From Blastobasis lacticolella (taxonomy: Eukaryota; Arthropoda; Insecta; Lepidoptera; Blastobasidae), in assembly GCA_905147135.1 (NCBI GenBank), contig LR990041.1, positions 13,019,907 through 13,083,906 of the forward strand: DNA of 64,000 nucleotides, given 5' to 3'. The translations under genes and the position numbers were made by a program. The notes beneath the pieces were generated by a model. That model saw nothing but the letters and a program-made list of their open reading frames with translations. It was not told where the DNA came from and made no database searches. This document shows, piece after piece, positions 33,701-45,428 of this stretch (positions are counted from its first letter, which is position 1; each line of letters starts with the position of its first letter).

Positions 33701-36700
33701 CCGCAAATCTTTATGGCACCCTCCCGACTATCGAGGGAGGGAAGCAGAAAATGTGTACCAACGCGGCTGGTTCTGCTGGACTCGCAAAAGAGACCTAGTC
33801 GCCTAACACCTAAACTCTGAATTGGGAGTACCTATAGTCGGGAAGGCTTTTTAGGTTTTATCGAATGAGATGTTTCCAATATGCTTATCAATAACTATTG
33901 TGAGTATTTGTGAGTAAAGTTCCGCACAGTTCAAAAGCAGGCCCTAAACTGAATTATTTAAACCGACCCATGAGGTGCTTTTCGGTGCAAGTTCCATGTT
34001 GTTTTGTTATGTTTGTTCGTGCAATAAAGTTCACTCGTAAGTTGCCTCAAAGCGCCTTGGACAGGATGTCGTGAACCCGCTCATGATAGGCGTCCATGAT
34101 GCTTATCTGAAGTGCAGAACAACGCCGCTATTGTTGTTTACATTAGCGCCTATGACTTATTTTGCAGTGATATGCGGGCATAGTGATTGCGTCCAGCAAT
34201 ATGATATTATTTATTTAATGAGTTAGGGCTTCCTTATTTAATTATTGCTACTTTAAATATTGTATGTCCGAAATGGGCAAACTGTTGAGACTCACAAATA
34301 TAATTTACTACACAGTTCAACAACAAAGTTATTCTATTCTATTACACTTTTTGAAAAAGAATAAGAATCGTTTATTGCCATTTTTACAAAATATGGTGAC
34401 TTACTAGGTAAAAAATTTTGTCATTTCACTAATTTACATAGATCCTAGTGACTAAACAGTAAAAATAACAGGCAAATGGACCTGGCTCAGCTTATGCCTC
34501 GGGCGGGACGGTATGGTTTTTATGCCATGCCCATTGAGTAGGTGTTTGTGAATTTAAACTATATAAAATAAACAAAAAAAAAATGATAACTAAACAGCTG
34601 TAGTTCTGACACGAATTAAATAAAATATAAGTAGTATTTAACCAGTCTCGATCTTCAGTCTGACGAATCGGGTTAAAAACTAGACACACTTTATTAGCTG
34701 TTAAAATGGTTTAAAAAAGAAGTTCCTGTGAAAGGCTATTCATCATGATTATCAACAGCGTATGGCAATCCTATGCTAGACACGAGCCCCCTTCGCATCT
34801 GTAGAGGGTTTTGCCATATCTCCAAATTTGGCAGGCGGGTTGGGGATTGCACGTTTTAAATTACACAACAGGAAAAGCTGCTCTATTTCCTGGTTTAATG
34901 CAAAGTTAACGAAGGTCCCAGCTGGCTAACTAATTTGTGGAAGCAAATAAATATGATATCATATGATAAATACGCGTGGGATAATTAAACACGACAATGA
35001 TAATACGGCGGAATATGGCGTAAAAAGGAAGCCAACGGCTTACGACGTGAGGATGCCGACGATCGGAAAAAGGAAGGAAATTCGGACCCTGGCAGTAGTC
35101 GGGATTGACCGCTCAGATGATAATGATGATGATGATGGCGTAAAAAGGAATTAACATGCCGCTAATACTATACCAAAGAAAAGACAGTGATGTCACAGCC
35201 CTCACAGTTGTCGCGTTCATTCGTTTTGGCTTTTTCTATTGAAACGTACTTTACTACCTACACTGTGCGCATGTTGGAGCTCATCATCATCATCCAAGCG
35301 GTCAGTCCCGGCTTCTGCGAGGATCAGTTTTTGTGACCTTTCTTTTTCTCTTCGCCCGATCTTCGTTATCCTCGCGTCGTAAGCCGTTGGCTCTCGCATC
35401 CGACTCGGCATTTATATGCATTATATAACATGCGGTGTTATGTTTTACCTAGGTACTTATTAGTGTTTTTCTCCTAGGTGGTGTTTGCGATGCCCTACGA
35501 TAACCCGATACCCGGATACAACAACAACGTTGTCAACACGCTGCGCCTCTGGTCCGCTAAGAGCCCTGTTGACTTCAACTTGAAGTTCTGTAAGTTCAGT
35601 TTTTTTTTTTTTAGTTTAGTTTTGGAACTGTGGTTTTGAAAATGTATTCAAATTTTGAAGGTAGGTACATTGGCGATGTGGCAAATAATTCGTTTCTTAT
35701 AATAGGGGTTGTGTTCCTAATTCATAGTAGCTATTAGATATTTGTGGCCGTTTGCTAATGGCTACCATGAAATTTTGTTACATATTGCCGTATTACAGCT
35801 GTTAACATCCCGAATAAAATAAAATATATGAGTAACCTTTCATCTCGTTCTATAAAAACATGTAATTTCTCTCTTGAGGCAACTAACAAATGCTGTCATT
35901 CCAGTCAACTCCGGAGACTACATCCAGGCTGTGCTCGACCGCAACGTGGCCGAGAACATTTCTAGAGTGCTCTACCCCAACGACAACTTTTTCGAGGGTA
36001 AGGAGCTACGTCTCCGGCAGGAGTACTTCATGTGCGCTGCCACGCTGCAAGACATAATCCGCCGCTACAAGGCGTCCAAGTTCGGAAGCCGAGAGGCCGT
36101 CCGTACTTCCTTCGAGCATCTCCCAGAGAAGGTGGCGATCCAGCTGAACGACACGCATCCTGCCATGGCTATCCCGGAGCTGCTCCGAATCCTGGTGGAC
36201 GTCGAGAAAGTCCCGTACGACGAGGCGTGGCGGCTGGTCATAGCGTGCTGCGCCTACACCAACCACACCGTGCTGCCCGAAGCTCTGGAGCGCTGGCCCG
36301 TGTCCATGCTGGAGAATCTGCTACCTAGACACATGCAGCTGATTTACCACATCAACTTCCTGCATCTGGAGGAGGTGAAGAAGAAATTCCCCGGGGACAT
36401 GGACCGCCTGCGCCGCATGTCGCTCATAGAGGAGGAGGGCGACAAGCGCGTCAACATGGCGCACCTCAGCGTCGTCGGCTCGCACGCCGTCAACGGCGTG
36501 GCCGCCATACACTCGGAGATTCTCAAGGCGACGCTGTTCCGCGACTTCTACGAGATGTGGCCGGAGAAGTTCCAGAACAAGACGAACGGCATCACGCCAA
36601 GGCGCTGGCTGCTGCTCTGCAACCCGAGCCTGTCGGACCTGATCTGCGACAAGATCGGGGAGGAGTGGACCGTGCATCTGGAGAAGCTGAAGGACTTGAA

Positions 36701-39700
36701 GCGCTGGGCCAAGGACCCCACCTTCCAGCGCGCCGTCATGAAGGTGAAGCAGGAGAATAAGCTGAAGCTCGCGTCGCTGATCGAGCGCGACACGGGGGTC
36801 AAGATCAACCCCGCCTCCATGTTCGACGTGCAGGTAAGGTTTTATAAGATCACCGTTATTATTGGATATTTTAAAAGCATTTTTCGATTTTTGTTTTGTT
36901 TAGGTGCAGCCCGATATTTCGATTTGCATGCATCAATAACACGGGACGACTGGGGATCTGCGGGTGGTGTTAGCTAGCGATAGATCGGATTCTTAAACAA
37001 ATCATAATTTTTGTTGCGCGTTCTAAGATAGTATTAACTTTTCCGTGGGCGTGCCTGGGTGTCAAAACCCTATAGCCCTGTAGATCCTGGCTGAACAGGA
37101 GTTGCAGCGTTGGAAACAAGTGGTGGAACAAAACTCGTACCTATTTAGCGTCAAGTCGGACGTAACCGATCTACCCTCATTTTAACAAGTCCTGTTACTA
37201 CGAACTCACTATAAACTGGCACACTACATTAACAGTATCACTCCTAGTTATTAACGTCCTGGTTCTTTACAACACTGGTCTTCAAAATACAGGCTTTTGC
37301 CCAGTTTGGACATCAGAGTTCAACAATTAACCTGTACAAATGTTAATTCTACATGCTACAAGTGTACCCAAACTAAGTAATATGTAAATCTTGTGTGAAT
37401 CATCATCATCATATCAGCCAGAAGACGCTCACTGCGGGGCATAGGCCTCCCCCAGAGATCTCCACAGAGTCCGGTCCTGTGCTTCCCGCATCCAGCCTGC
37501 GATCCTTAAAGGTCCACCTTGTGGGAGGCCTACTCACGCTGCGTCTTCCGGTACATGACTTGTGTGAATAAATAAATATTCTTTCAAATCAGGTGAAACG
37601 CATCCACGAGTACAAGAGGCAGCTGCTGAACATCCTGCACGTGATCACTCTCTACAACCGGATCAAGCGCGATCCGGCTGCGCCGTTCACGCCGCGTACG
37701 GTTATGATCGGCGGGAAGGCCGCGCCCGGGTACTACATCGCTAAGCAGATGATCGCCCTCGCTTGCAGCGTTGGCAACACTGTAAGTATATCCTTACTTG
37801 ACAGCCTCCTACACTTTTTTAAAATAATAAGTATAATGTATGTTATAGGAGTTCAGACAGTGCAGAGATTTATACATAGTATGGGGGTAAAATACTTTAA
37901 AACTTCTGAAACCAAAGTAGGTCCAAAGTTTCATCTTAGTCTTAACAGTGACAACGTATCTGCGTGTTGCATTTTTGTAGCCTGCAACCTAAATGTAAGA
38001 ATCGTAGATGTTGTGGGCGACAGTTACCATTTACCATCAGGTGGTATGTCTGCTCGCTTGTCACTGAGTAGCATAAAAAAATGTCGAGAGACCTGTGTCT
38101 TGGATATCAGGGGTTTCGTCGGGTCATAGTAGCACTATTTTATAGGTGGTATTGCATTGGAGTACTTGGTTGAATACTAACCGATGCTCTTACGGTGAGG
38201 AAAAACATGGCGATGAAACTTGCACTGTGACTGAATGAGTAACCATGATCCGATCTGGTCAGGTACCTCCGTTAACAGGGTTACGGAAGTCAGATGGCAG
38301 TCGCTCCCTAGTACTTTCCTGATCTTGTAAATCCTGGATTATGGTCCAGGCGGACCCCGGGAGCGAGGGGCTCGCGAGAGACATTAACGCCAAAATTATT
38401 TTTATACTCTAGTTTTCTAAATGGGCAATATTTGAGACTAGACGGGCGGACAACGATGACTTACTATTTTGTTATCGCGAATGAACTATTACGTTGTGGC
38501 ATCGCGAGTGGCATATGAGCGTGTCCTTTCCTTCTCGACGTGAAGCTCGCCGTACGGGACGAAGTGACATGAGTTACTATAAGAATAAGTATTGCCCGTT
38601 CAGAAGTCCCGTTACTTATTACTGGAGACATCATTATTTATGTGTTAACAAAATGTTTATGCTGACCCCACCTTGGCAGGTGAACAACGACCCAGACGTG
38701 GGCGACAAGCTGAAGCTGATATTCTTGGAGAACTACCGCGTCACTCTTGCAGAGCGCATCATGCCAGCCGCTGACCTCAGCGAACAGGTAAACACGACCT
38801 TATTGCAATATCCTAAGGTTCAATTTCAGTTGCAGGTCATTAAGCACTAAGGTCGATTTTCAATTGGAGTAATACTCCGACAGTAAATAATCTCGACCCA
38901 TTTTTGTTACACGGCAAGTTTTGTCAAAACTTATTGTCTTATAAACCAATTTCTTGTCCTCACGATACATTTTGCTGAACATGAGCCGTCTTCACGACTG
39001 TCTTTGCCATATCCATGCCTGGCAAACAGATTTATCATAAAACGTTTGTCTAACTTGGTCATACGATTTTATTTCATTTAAATGTGATATTTTTATCAAT
39101 ATTTAAATGATTTTTAATAATACACTCTTAAGATTTTTTTTATAGTAGCAACCCATTTTCTACACTTTTAAACTATAATTTCATCTCCGAATTTAGTCTA
39201 CATCTAAGATATTACTATCGCGAGCAGGTACCTATACTCGACAACGATCTGATGCACTTATTCATTCATTCATTCCCTGTCCCAGATTTCGACAGCCGGC
39301 ACCGAAGCCTCTGGTACTGGCAACATGAAGTTCATGCTGAACGGCGCGCTGACCATCGGCACCATGGACGGCGCCAACGTCGAGATGGCCGAGGAGGCCC
39401 AGGAGGAGAACCTCTTCATCTTCGGCATGAGGGTGCCTGAGGTGGAAGCCTTGCAGGCCAAAGGGTAAGGCTAGATAAGTGTAAAGCGGTGAATAATGCA
39501 CATCGACTAGCTTCGGCTTCGGCTCGCACAGGGATGACGCTCTAGAGAGGACAATTATTTCTTTCCGACATTTGTATATAAAACGTCCCAAAAGTCAACG
39601 ATGTCCCTCGGACGACTGATGATTGACAAGTTGTCTCGTTCTAAGCAGGGCAGTTCTGTTTAGGTCCTGCTATAAGAGCTCATGGTAATTTTTAGTTTTT

Positions 39701-41862
39701 TCGAGCAACCAGTTTAGCCTATTATAGCAGATCAGCATTCCAAGGGATATTTTTGACTTGTGTATACAATTTAGTGGAGCAAGTGAAAGATTGTGTATCT
39801 GGGAAGTATAACAACGAGGGATGAAAGTGCGCCAGGGGCTATTTAAAGGAGAGTGTCAGCCAACAGGAAATAAAGTCAACTTTGCAACACGGTAGGGAGT
39901 AGCCGAGCGATTTTAGAAAAGGCACCAATAGCTATTTTCCGTGGTATGTTGGCACCAGACCTAATCAGACTAGTGCTTATGTAAGGACGTGAATATTTGA
40001 GTATGACAGACGGTTGAAATACCCTCCCTGCGGAGTATGTGAATACAATGATATGACTTCGTTGTAAGCTGAAGGATAACACCTTTCGAAAATGGAAGGG
40101 TCGGCAGAGGGCGCCCGAGGAGGACATATAGGTACCGATCAAATAAATGGCCTCCCTTATTGACGGGTGTTTTAAACAAAGTTCAGGTTAAGATAACTCT
40201 AAACCAGCGAGCAAGATGAAAAGATGAATTTGGATGAAGCGAGAGAGATATAGGGATCCTCCCTGAGGATGGAGGAAGGCTTGACGTAATGTATATATGT
40301 AAGCTGCCGAAATAAGTAGTTTATTAATTTTCTCGCCCGTCCGTTCCCAGATACAACGCGTACGAGTACTACGAGCGCAACCCGGAGCTCCGGCAATGCA
40401 TCGAGCAGATCCGCAGCGGATTCTTCTCGCCCGGTTCGCCTTCAAAGTGAGACAGATACACACATACACCTAAAAATGTTGCGATGAACGAAAATTAGAA
40501 CGGAGGAAAATGTTCTATTCTAATTTATCCAAGCCATTGATCCTAAAAAAAATTATCCTTGTAGTTTAAGTTCATATCTACAATATTTTACCTAAGTCAT
40601 ATATTTAAATAAATAAAATTAGATAAGTAAAATTTTTGACAGACAAAAGTGGTGGCGAGAGTCTGAACTAGGTAAAGGGGCCCCTTTACCTAGTTCAGAC
40701 TCCAGTCTCAATAAGGTTTCGTGTGGCATGTACGTACAATGTTACCACTTACACTACGAAGCTTGCTTTTTGAGAGAAATAAATGTTCTTGTATTGTATT
40801 GTTAGGTTCGCACATCTCGCCGACGTGTTGTTGCAACACGATCGCTTCTTGCACCTGGCTGATTTCGACGCCTACATCGAGGCACAGCAACGAGTCTCTG
40901 ATGTTTACCAGGTAACTTTTTTGCCAATTTGAAAAAAGGTGGGTTGGATTTACTGGGATAGTATCGTGAGGATTCACAGGAAATAGGTGCCTCTACCTGC
41001 CGGTATCAGGAAAGACGTCCGACGACGACGCCTATGGGGAGGCCTACGAATCGATACATCGATTACGTCGAGTCGGATGCTAGAGCCAGCTTACTTAACG
41101 CGGACCCTGGCAGAAGCTGGGATTAACCGTTCAGACGATTATGATGGGTAGAGGGAAGTCGTAAACCCTGCCACAGCCTTTGGGCCCAAATGGACCAAGT
41201 TGTAGGGTAGAGATGGAGAGAGGATTCCTATAATAGAATATTCTATTTGAAATAATACATTGCTTTCGCTCTATCCCTTCCTAACTAGGGTGTTTGTCAG
41301 TAAATGAAAGGTCAAACTACCGACTATGAGATAGAGATACAATATTTCGTAAGTATTTGCTTAAACTTGGAAAGAGTTCCCCTTTTGCTTTCAAGTTTTA
41401 CGGAACACAACAGTGCTAACATTGTCAGTTGGTGTGTGGCAGAAGAGGCCAGGATCATTAAGTAATTTTACATAATCAGCTCGGTCATGTTTGCAACGCG
41501 CACATAGAACGTGCTTGCTTGTATTGCATACAATTTTTTTACCAATTCTGTGTTTTGACTGGTCATAAAGAGATGCTGATTTGACTTGCAGCCAAATACC
41601 GTATCCTGCGCGAAACTACTTTCTTCAGTAATGTTCCTATTAACTTTTTCTCTTGTAACGCACTTTAGTGCCATCTATCGGATTACATGGTCGACACTTC
41701 CGTTCTCAGGACCAAGCCAAGTGGGCGGAGATGGTGATCCTGAACATCGCGGCTTCGGGCAAATTCTCGTCGGACCGCACCATTGCCGAGTACGCGCGCG
41801 AGATTTGGGGAGTGGAGCCGTCGTGGGAGAAACTCCCCGCTCCCCATGAGACCGCCTCCTAA
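27474..41862 (+). CDS. GlyP: Glycogen phosphorylase, complete gene, 11 coding exons
   Basis: Glycogen phosphorylase (GT35, pyridoxal-phosphate dependent) releases glucose-1-phosphate from glycogen in the cytosol. In insects it supplies trehalose, glycolysis and chitin synthesis. Exons: 27474-27713, 27935-28166, 29877-30061, 35478-35589, 35905-36833, 37593-37781, 38680-38787, 39286-39464, 40351-40446, 40806-40911 and 41710-41862. All have GT-AG borders with matching phases and total 2,529 nt, or 842 residues plus stop, the usual insect length. Ser14 in KRKQISVRG is the phosphorylase-kinase site. [14 protein letters not shown] holds the cofactor lysine (residue 680). Also visible are [29 protein letters not shown] and [13 protein letters not shown]. 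Coding exons are GC-rich in third positions, unlike the AT-rich introns. No stop or frameshift was found. Confidence 0.97.
27935..28166 (+). CDS. GlyP: GlyP exon 2
   Basis: Acceptor TTCTTTTTAG at 27934. It begins [19 protein letters not shown] and includes [18 protein letters not shown], the conserved glycine-rich loop near the active site. Donor TACG|GTAAGAG, phase 1. Confidence 0.96.
28167..29876. other. GlyP intron 2
   Basis: 1.7 kb of AT-rich sequence. Short frames inside lack family resemblance or splice support. No repeat family of the window was recognised with confidence. Confidence 0.55.
29877..30061 (+). CDS. GlyP: GlyP exon 3
   Basis: Acceptor TTCCCAACAG at 29876. The peptide completes [16 protein letters not shown] and runs through [17 protein letters not shown] to KKWVDTQ. 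Donor ACGCAG|GTAAGC, phase 0. Confidence 0.96.
31220..31350 (-). repeat. Non-LTR retrotransposon 3'-end fragment, antisense
   Basis: On the minus strand it encodes [15 protein letters not shown], matching the C-terminal peptide of the + copy at 31905-32126, followed by the same 3' UTR (GGTGAGATGGCGGCCAAATG). Confidence 0.65.
31735..32283 (+). repeat. R1-family repeat split by a LINE insertion
   Basis: The left part, 31735-31919, runs from CATCACAGCCCATAACACAG to TTTTGCCTCAAAAACAT. The right part resumes at about 32205 with AACATAGGTCGCCTTGTACG. The uninterrupted relative at 7078-7290 reads GCCTCGAAACATAATTCGCC at this point, which proves the interruption. Confidence 0.75.
31905..32210 (+). 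mobile_element. Truncated non-LTR retrotransposon (C-terminal ORF2 end and 3' UTR)
   Basis: The open frame contains [20 protein letters not shown] and [20 protein letters not shown], then FKARVNRLF and a stop at 32126. This C-terminal segment follows the reverse transcriptase in lepidopteran CR1/Jockey-like LINEs. The 3' UTR ends in an A-rich tail (AATAAAATAAAATAAAAAAA) near 32180-32200. AACAT-like sequence on both sides (31917 and 32205) looks like a target duplication. The 5' part is missing, as usual for LINE copies. Confidence 0.75.
35478..35589 (+). CDS. GlyP: GlyP exon 4
   Basis: Acceptor TTTCTCCTAG at 35477. The peptide is [19 protein letters not shown] and [18 protein letters not shown]. 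Donor AGTTCT|GTAAGTT, phase 1. Confidence 0.96.
35905..36833 (+). CDS. GlyP: GlyP exon 5: large central exon
   Basis: Acceptor GTCATTCCAG at 35904, 929 nt. It includes [77 protein letters not shown] and [11 protein letters not shown]. It covers the junction from the N-terminal to the C-terminal Rossmann-like domain, with glycogen-storage and catalytic residues. Donor GTGCAG|GTAAGG, phase 0. Confidence 0.97.
37395..37560 (+). repeat. Dispersed lepidopteran repeat (CATAGGCCTCCCCC type)
   Basis: From TCATCATCATATCAGCCAG to GTCTTCCGGTACATGACTTG, just upstream of exon 6. Related pieces occur at about 1250-1380, 44855-44910 and 58105-58150. No coding capacity is visible. Confidence 0.55.
37593..37781 (+). 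CDS. GlyP: GlyP exon 6
   Basis: Acceptor TTTCAAATCAG at 37592. It encodes [20 protein letters not shown] and [18 protein letters not shown], including the phosphate-contact lysine region K-R-x-H-E-Y-K-R-Q. Donor AACACT|GTAAGTA, phase 0. Confidence 0.96.
38160..38395 (+). repeat. SINE-A, 5'-truncated
   Basis: From GAATACTAACCGATGCTCTT to GAGACATTAACGCCAAAAT in GlyP intron 6. It shares the CCTGATCTTG...ATCCTGGATTATGGTC block with other family members. Confidence 0.7.
38680..38787 (+). CDS. GlyP: GlyP exon 7
   Basis: Acceptor CCTTGGCAG at 38679. The 36 codons read [20 protein letters not shown] then [16 protein letters not shown]. Donor GAACAG|GTAAACA, phase 0. Confidence 0.96.
39286..39464 (+). 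CDS. GlyP: GlyP exon 8: pyridoxal-phosphate site
   Basis: Acceptor CTGTCCCAG at 39285. The peptide starts [20 protein letters not shown], whose lysine (residue 680) forms the Schiff base with the cofactor; then [17 protein letters not shown] and [17 protein letters not shown]. Donor AAAGG|GTAAGG, phase 2. Confidence 0.97.
40351..40446 (+). CDS. GlyP: GlyP exon 9
   Basis: Acceptor CCGTTCCCAG at 40350. The peptide is [20 protein letters not shown] then [12 protein letters not shown]. Donor TCAAA|GTGAGAC, phase 2. The insertion-free length matches the family. Confidence 0.95.
40659..40702. repeat. Perfect 44-bp palindrome in GlyP intron 9
   Basis: GAGTCTGAACTAGGTAAAGG, GG and their exact reverse complement with no spacer (arms 40659-40680 and 40681-40702). 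It has no target duplication visible and no relative elsewhere in the window. Confidence 0.9.
40806..40911 (+). CDS. GlyP: GlyP exon 10
   Basis: Acceptor ATTGTTAG at 40805. The peptide is [20 protein letters not shown] then [15 protein letters not shown]. Donor TACCAG|GTAACTT, phase 0. Confidence 0.95.
41020..41150 (+). repeat. Dispersed repeat, relative of 34990-35140 and 35275-35405
   Basis: Contains CGCGGACCCTGGCAGAAGC then TGGGATTAACCGTTCAGACG. The other copies carry related forms, one inverted. Lies in GlyP intron 10. Confidence 0.5.
41710..41862 (+). CDS. GlyP: GlyP exon 11: C-terminus
   Basis: Acceptor CGTTCTCAG at 41709. The peptide [20 protein letters not shown] continues [20 protein letters not shown] and ends with the stop TAA at 41860-41862. 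It matches the conserved end of animal glycogen phosphorylases. Confidence 0.96.
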   Translation, partial: DQAKWAEMVILNIAASGKFSSDRTIAEYAREIWGVEPSWEKLPAPHETAS

Positions 41863-44800
41863 ACCTATCATCGACCACCGATCCATAGCCACCTACATCA
41901 GCGGGTCTACGGTGTATAAATATTGACCCTTCTCCTCATGAACTTAAGGTCCTTTTTGACGTTTGAAATTACTCAAAACCAAAATCAAAAGAATTGAAAT
42001 CACTCTGGAATTTATTGTATAGTAACGTAAACTTATCTGAGCTGGTAACTGCGCCGCTGTTATTGAAATAATATGACATATCAAAATGGCGACAATTAGG
42101 TCCAGTTTTGGCCACCGGGTCAGATAAGTTTATTGGTAATATAAAACAAATTCTAAAGGGACGTCAAACGCCAATAAGAACAGGGTTCATGTTAATATTT
42201 TTACGCGATAGAACCGCAGATGTAGGTGTCTATGACAGATCACATGACCGAGCTACTATGCGGAAATTACCACGCCCGCTGTTCGCGCTAAAGCTGATAT
42301 CGCTGATGGCTCGCTAGATGTCGCCAGCAGACATCTTGATTGAGTACCAAGTTGAGTAACAAGTTTCTTTTTTCACTCTTTGTTAATGTTTTATTTCCTA
42401 AAGCAGCTCTTCTAGTAATCAGCATAATTAACACTTAGGATAGAGTACCTATATTTCTCTTTTGGATAAAAGACAAATACATGTACGTGAAAGTAGTTGA
42501 TAGTTAACTCTAATTTTAACGTTGCGTCTAAAACTCCTATCACGCCACCAATTTCAAGACCCTGACTCTATGTCCATCCAATAATCACTCGTGCGTACTA
42601 GCACTTAGAATCCAGTTTTCTTTGTGAAATACGTTACAGACATTTACACAGAAAATTGTACCCTAAGAGCTAGCGCATATATGTTACTTATTTGGTGTGC
42701 AAGACATAAGAGTCATATTCACTTGAAATTGGCAACTAAAGCCCGGCAGAATTGTTTTGTTGCCGCACTCTATAAGCTCTCTTGACTAACCATGAATGAG
42801 ATATTAGAGCAACTTAGTGATTTGGAAGTTTCCGCACAGTAAGAAATAAGGTCAATTAACCAATGGAGCGTCGGTAGAGTAATTGTAACGATATCTGATT
42901 CGCAATGCTAGAGGTACCGGGTTTGTATCCTACTACCGCCATGTACCAATGACTCTGTTCTGAGTTATGTATATGAGTTGAATACTAGCCGATGCTCTTG
43001 CGGTGAGGGGAAAACATCGTGATGAAACCTGCACATTCAGGCGACTGAATGTGTAACCATGATCCAATATGGGCAGGTTCCCCTAGTGCAGGGTCACGGA
43101 GGTAAGATTGCAGTCGCTACACTTTAATTACCTGATCTGCCAATCCTGGATCATGGTCAAGGAGAAACCCGGGCCCTCCTGCGCGAGAGCACAACCGGGA
43201 CATTAACGCCAAGATGAGATGATGATGAACCAGGGTCCCTCTAACCCGCCGTATTGTTCTGGTGTTACAATATACGGGAAACTAACATGTAACCTACATT
43301 TTTAGGTAGATGATATTATGAACTTAGATAAAAGTTATGTAGTACAAAGTTGAAATTCTGACATTTTAGTCTGTTGCGATACCTAACAATTATAGGTGAT
43401 AGAAAAAATACTTTTCACGTTAATATTTAAGATATTTAAGGGTGATTCGATATTACACCCAATACTTTTGTGCTACTATTATTTTTACAATATATTTTTG
43501 TGCTATTTTAATGTTATAAACTGGCGCAGCAGCCGTGTGTTTAAAATGATTACCGGCCACCTATGTATAGCGAATGCAATACTATGCTGGATCCCGCTAA
43601 TATCTGGATGCAGGGGGACTAAGATGGTTCAGTCCCACAAATACCTGAATTGAAATTATCTTGCGGGGTTGCATTCCCTACCTATGTACAATTAAGGTGC
43701 TTTTTATCAAACAAATATTTGTTAAGAAACTACCTACTAATTTTATTTACTTTCTAACATTTAACGATATGTCCTGTCAATACACTAACTTAATCAAGTG
43801 GTTCTTTTTTTTCACTATGATCACTACATCTTTACTGCCGTTTATTAAAATTGCATATTTGTTAGTATTATAAATTAAATAATAAATATACTCTATTGAA
43901 ATTAAATGTGATTCGTCGTTATAGTTTGCAAATATTGTATTTAGTATTGAGATTATCACAAATCACAGATATTTATATTGCTTATTATGTATATCTGTCC
44001 AGACTGACTTATCTTATTTGGTGAACAAACAATACTCAAAATCACGACTTGCCTGATCAACCACGCTACGTAAATTGTCTAATAGATGTCTTGAATTATA
44101 TAAGAAACATAGAATGTTAATTTCAACGAATACTGCTGCAAATCATACATTTAAATACAGCCTAACAAAAAATACCCCTTATAATTAACCTACATAAATA
44201 ATTTCCATAAGCAAATAAGACAAGTCACTCTTGACAGATTTTAGATCAATAAAATTAAGATCAGGTAGCTGATTAAATAATTATGCGAATTTGTTTTGCT
44301 ATTAAGGATTAATGTTTCAGCATCAGGTGTAGGTTAAGTTTAATTTAATTTTAAAACGAATTTTCATAAAATGTGCCATAATGTATTAGCCGTCCGCTCC
44401 AAGGTTGCCTCTGATGCCGGTGGCAAGAAAATAACTAGAATTTTATCTTACTTCCTTATAGCCTACGTCCATCTGTAATAAGGTTACCGGTAGCGAACTG
44501 GCGACACAAGGTCGCGGTAGTCGGTTGGTTGGAGCCATACCAACCAGAACGTGGTTGGTTGGAGCCATATCAACCGGCTCCAGCTCAGTTGTCCACTGAG
44601 ATAGCCAATAGCCCCTCAGAAGTCGGCAACCTCGGCGCGAACGGGCAGTGCATCCAAATTGTAGGCCTTGATGGCTGTCCAGACTATTTTTTATACATAA
44701 AAATGTTAATTACCTTATTACAATACTGCCATAACCTCCTATTGTTATAATGTTATTTTATTCTCAATTATATTTTTTAATAAACTTATAATGTATTGCA

Positions 44801-45428
44801 ATATATGTTGTTTAATTATTTTAATTTGTATTGAACCTCAGTCTTGATATTCATCATCAACTCAGCCGTAGGACGTCCATTGCTGAACACTGGTCTCCTC
44901 AGTAAACGGCGCACATAATATGCCAATTACCTACTTCACCGTAGTGCCTCAGAAGAAATCGGGATACCTAAAAGAACCGCGACTGGTTCGACGACTTGAT
45001 GAAGAGAAAAGAAGCTCGTTGAAGTTCACCGATGTCTTCTCCAATCTTCGTATACGAGAAACGGCTCATCAAAACTTTAAAAACAGGGGAAGACAAGTGG
45101 TGCATATGAGACGCAACTAAAAGCAGAGACCAATCAGACAGACAAGTAGATTGTTAGAGTGCATGCAAACTATCTTTGGTCCACAATCTCAGAATATAGC
45201 GCTGATCTACAATAAAGACAAGACGTGTCGGCAGGTTAACGTTATATCTCGCCCCGCTGGTCGGTACATTTTAGGCACATAATATGTCCTTACTTATTTT
45301 GATTTCTGTGGCAGTACGCAAAACTTTCAGTGTACCCCAGTACACTGACTGTTTTGCGTAACTCAATAATAAAACAATTTACATGTAAAGTGTAAAGGTT
45401 CAATAGAATTTACATGTAATAGCAATAT
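41863..45428. other. GlyP 3' UTR and downstream intergenic sequence
   Basis: No AATAAA occurs soon after the stop codon; the first clear ones I see are near 43884, 44248 and 44773, so the 3' end is undefined. The stretch holds a full SINE-A (42870-43232), a repeat fragment near 44855-44910, two copies of GGTTGGTTGGAGCCATA at about 44522 and 44552, and a 20-bp inverted repeat (45315-45334 with 45341-45360, 18 of 20 paired) near the mariner end. Confidence 0.5.
42870..43232 (+). repeat. SINE-A, nearly full length
   Basis: The tRNA-like head is degenerate, with a B-box relic in ACCGGGTTTGTATCC. It is followed by ACCAATGACTCTGTTCTGAG, GCCGATGCTCTTGCGGTGAG, CATCGTGATGAAACCTGCAC, then the LINE-like tail ending CGGGACATTAACGCCAAGAT plus a GATGAT run. 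Confidence 0.8.

Larger units (their letters stand above)
30062..35477. other. GlyP intron 3, repeat-rich
   Basis: 5.4 kb. It holds the nested R1/LINE insertion (31735-32283), an inverted LINE 3'-end fragment (about 31220-31350), repeat fragments near 30760-30850, 31050-31140 and 34795-34860, and two copies of another repeat: + at about 34990-35140 and inverted at about 35275-35405, sharing AAGCCAACGGCTTACGACG-like sequence. A short (GGTTTTAC)n run lies at 33413-33436. Confidence 0.6.

Noticed and set aside
36006..36820. Several open frames on the other frames and strand of GlyP exon 5
   Set aside because: All are shadows of the strongly biased GlyP reading frame.
35874..36977. Treating the 367-codon frame as a separate intron-less gene starting at 35874
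   Set aside because: It reads through the acceptor at 35904 and donor at 36833 of GlyP exon 5; residues outside these borders do not match the family.
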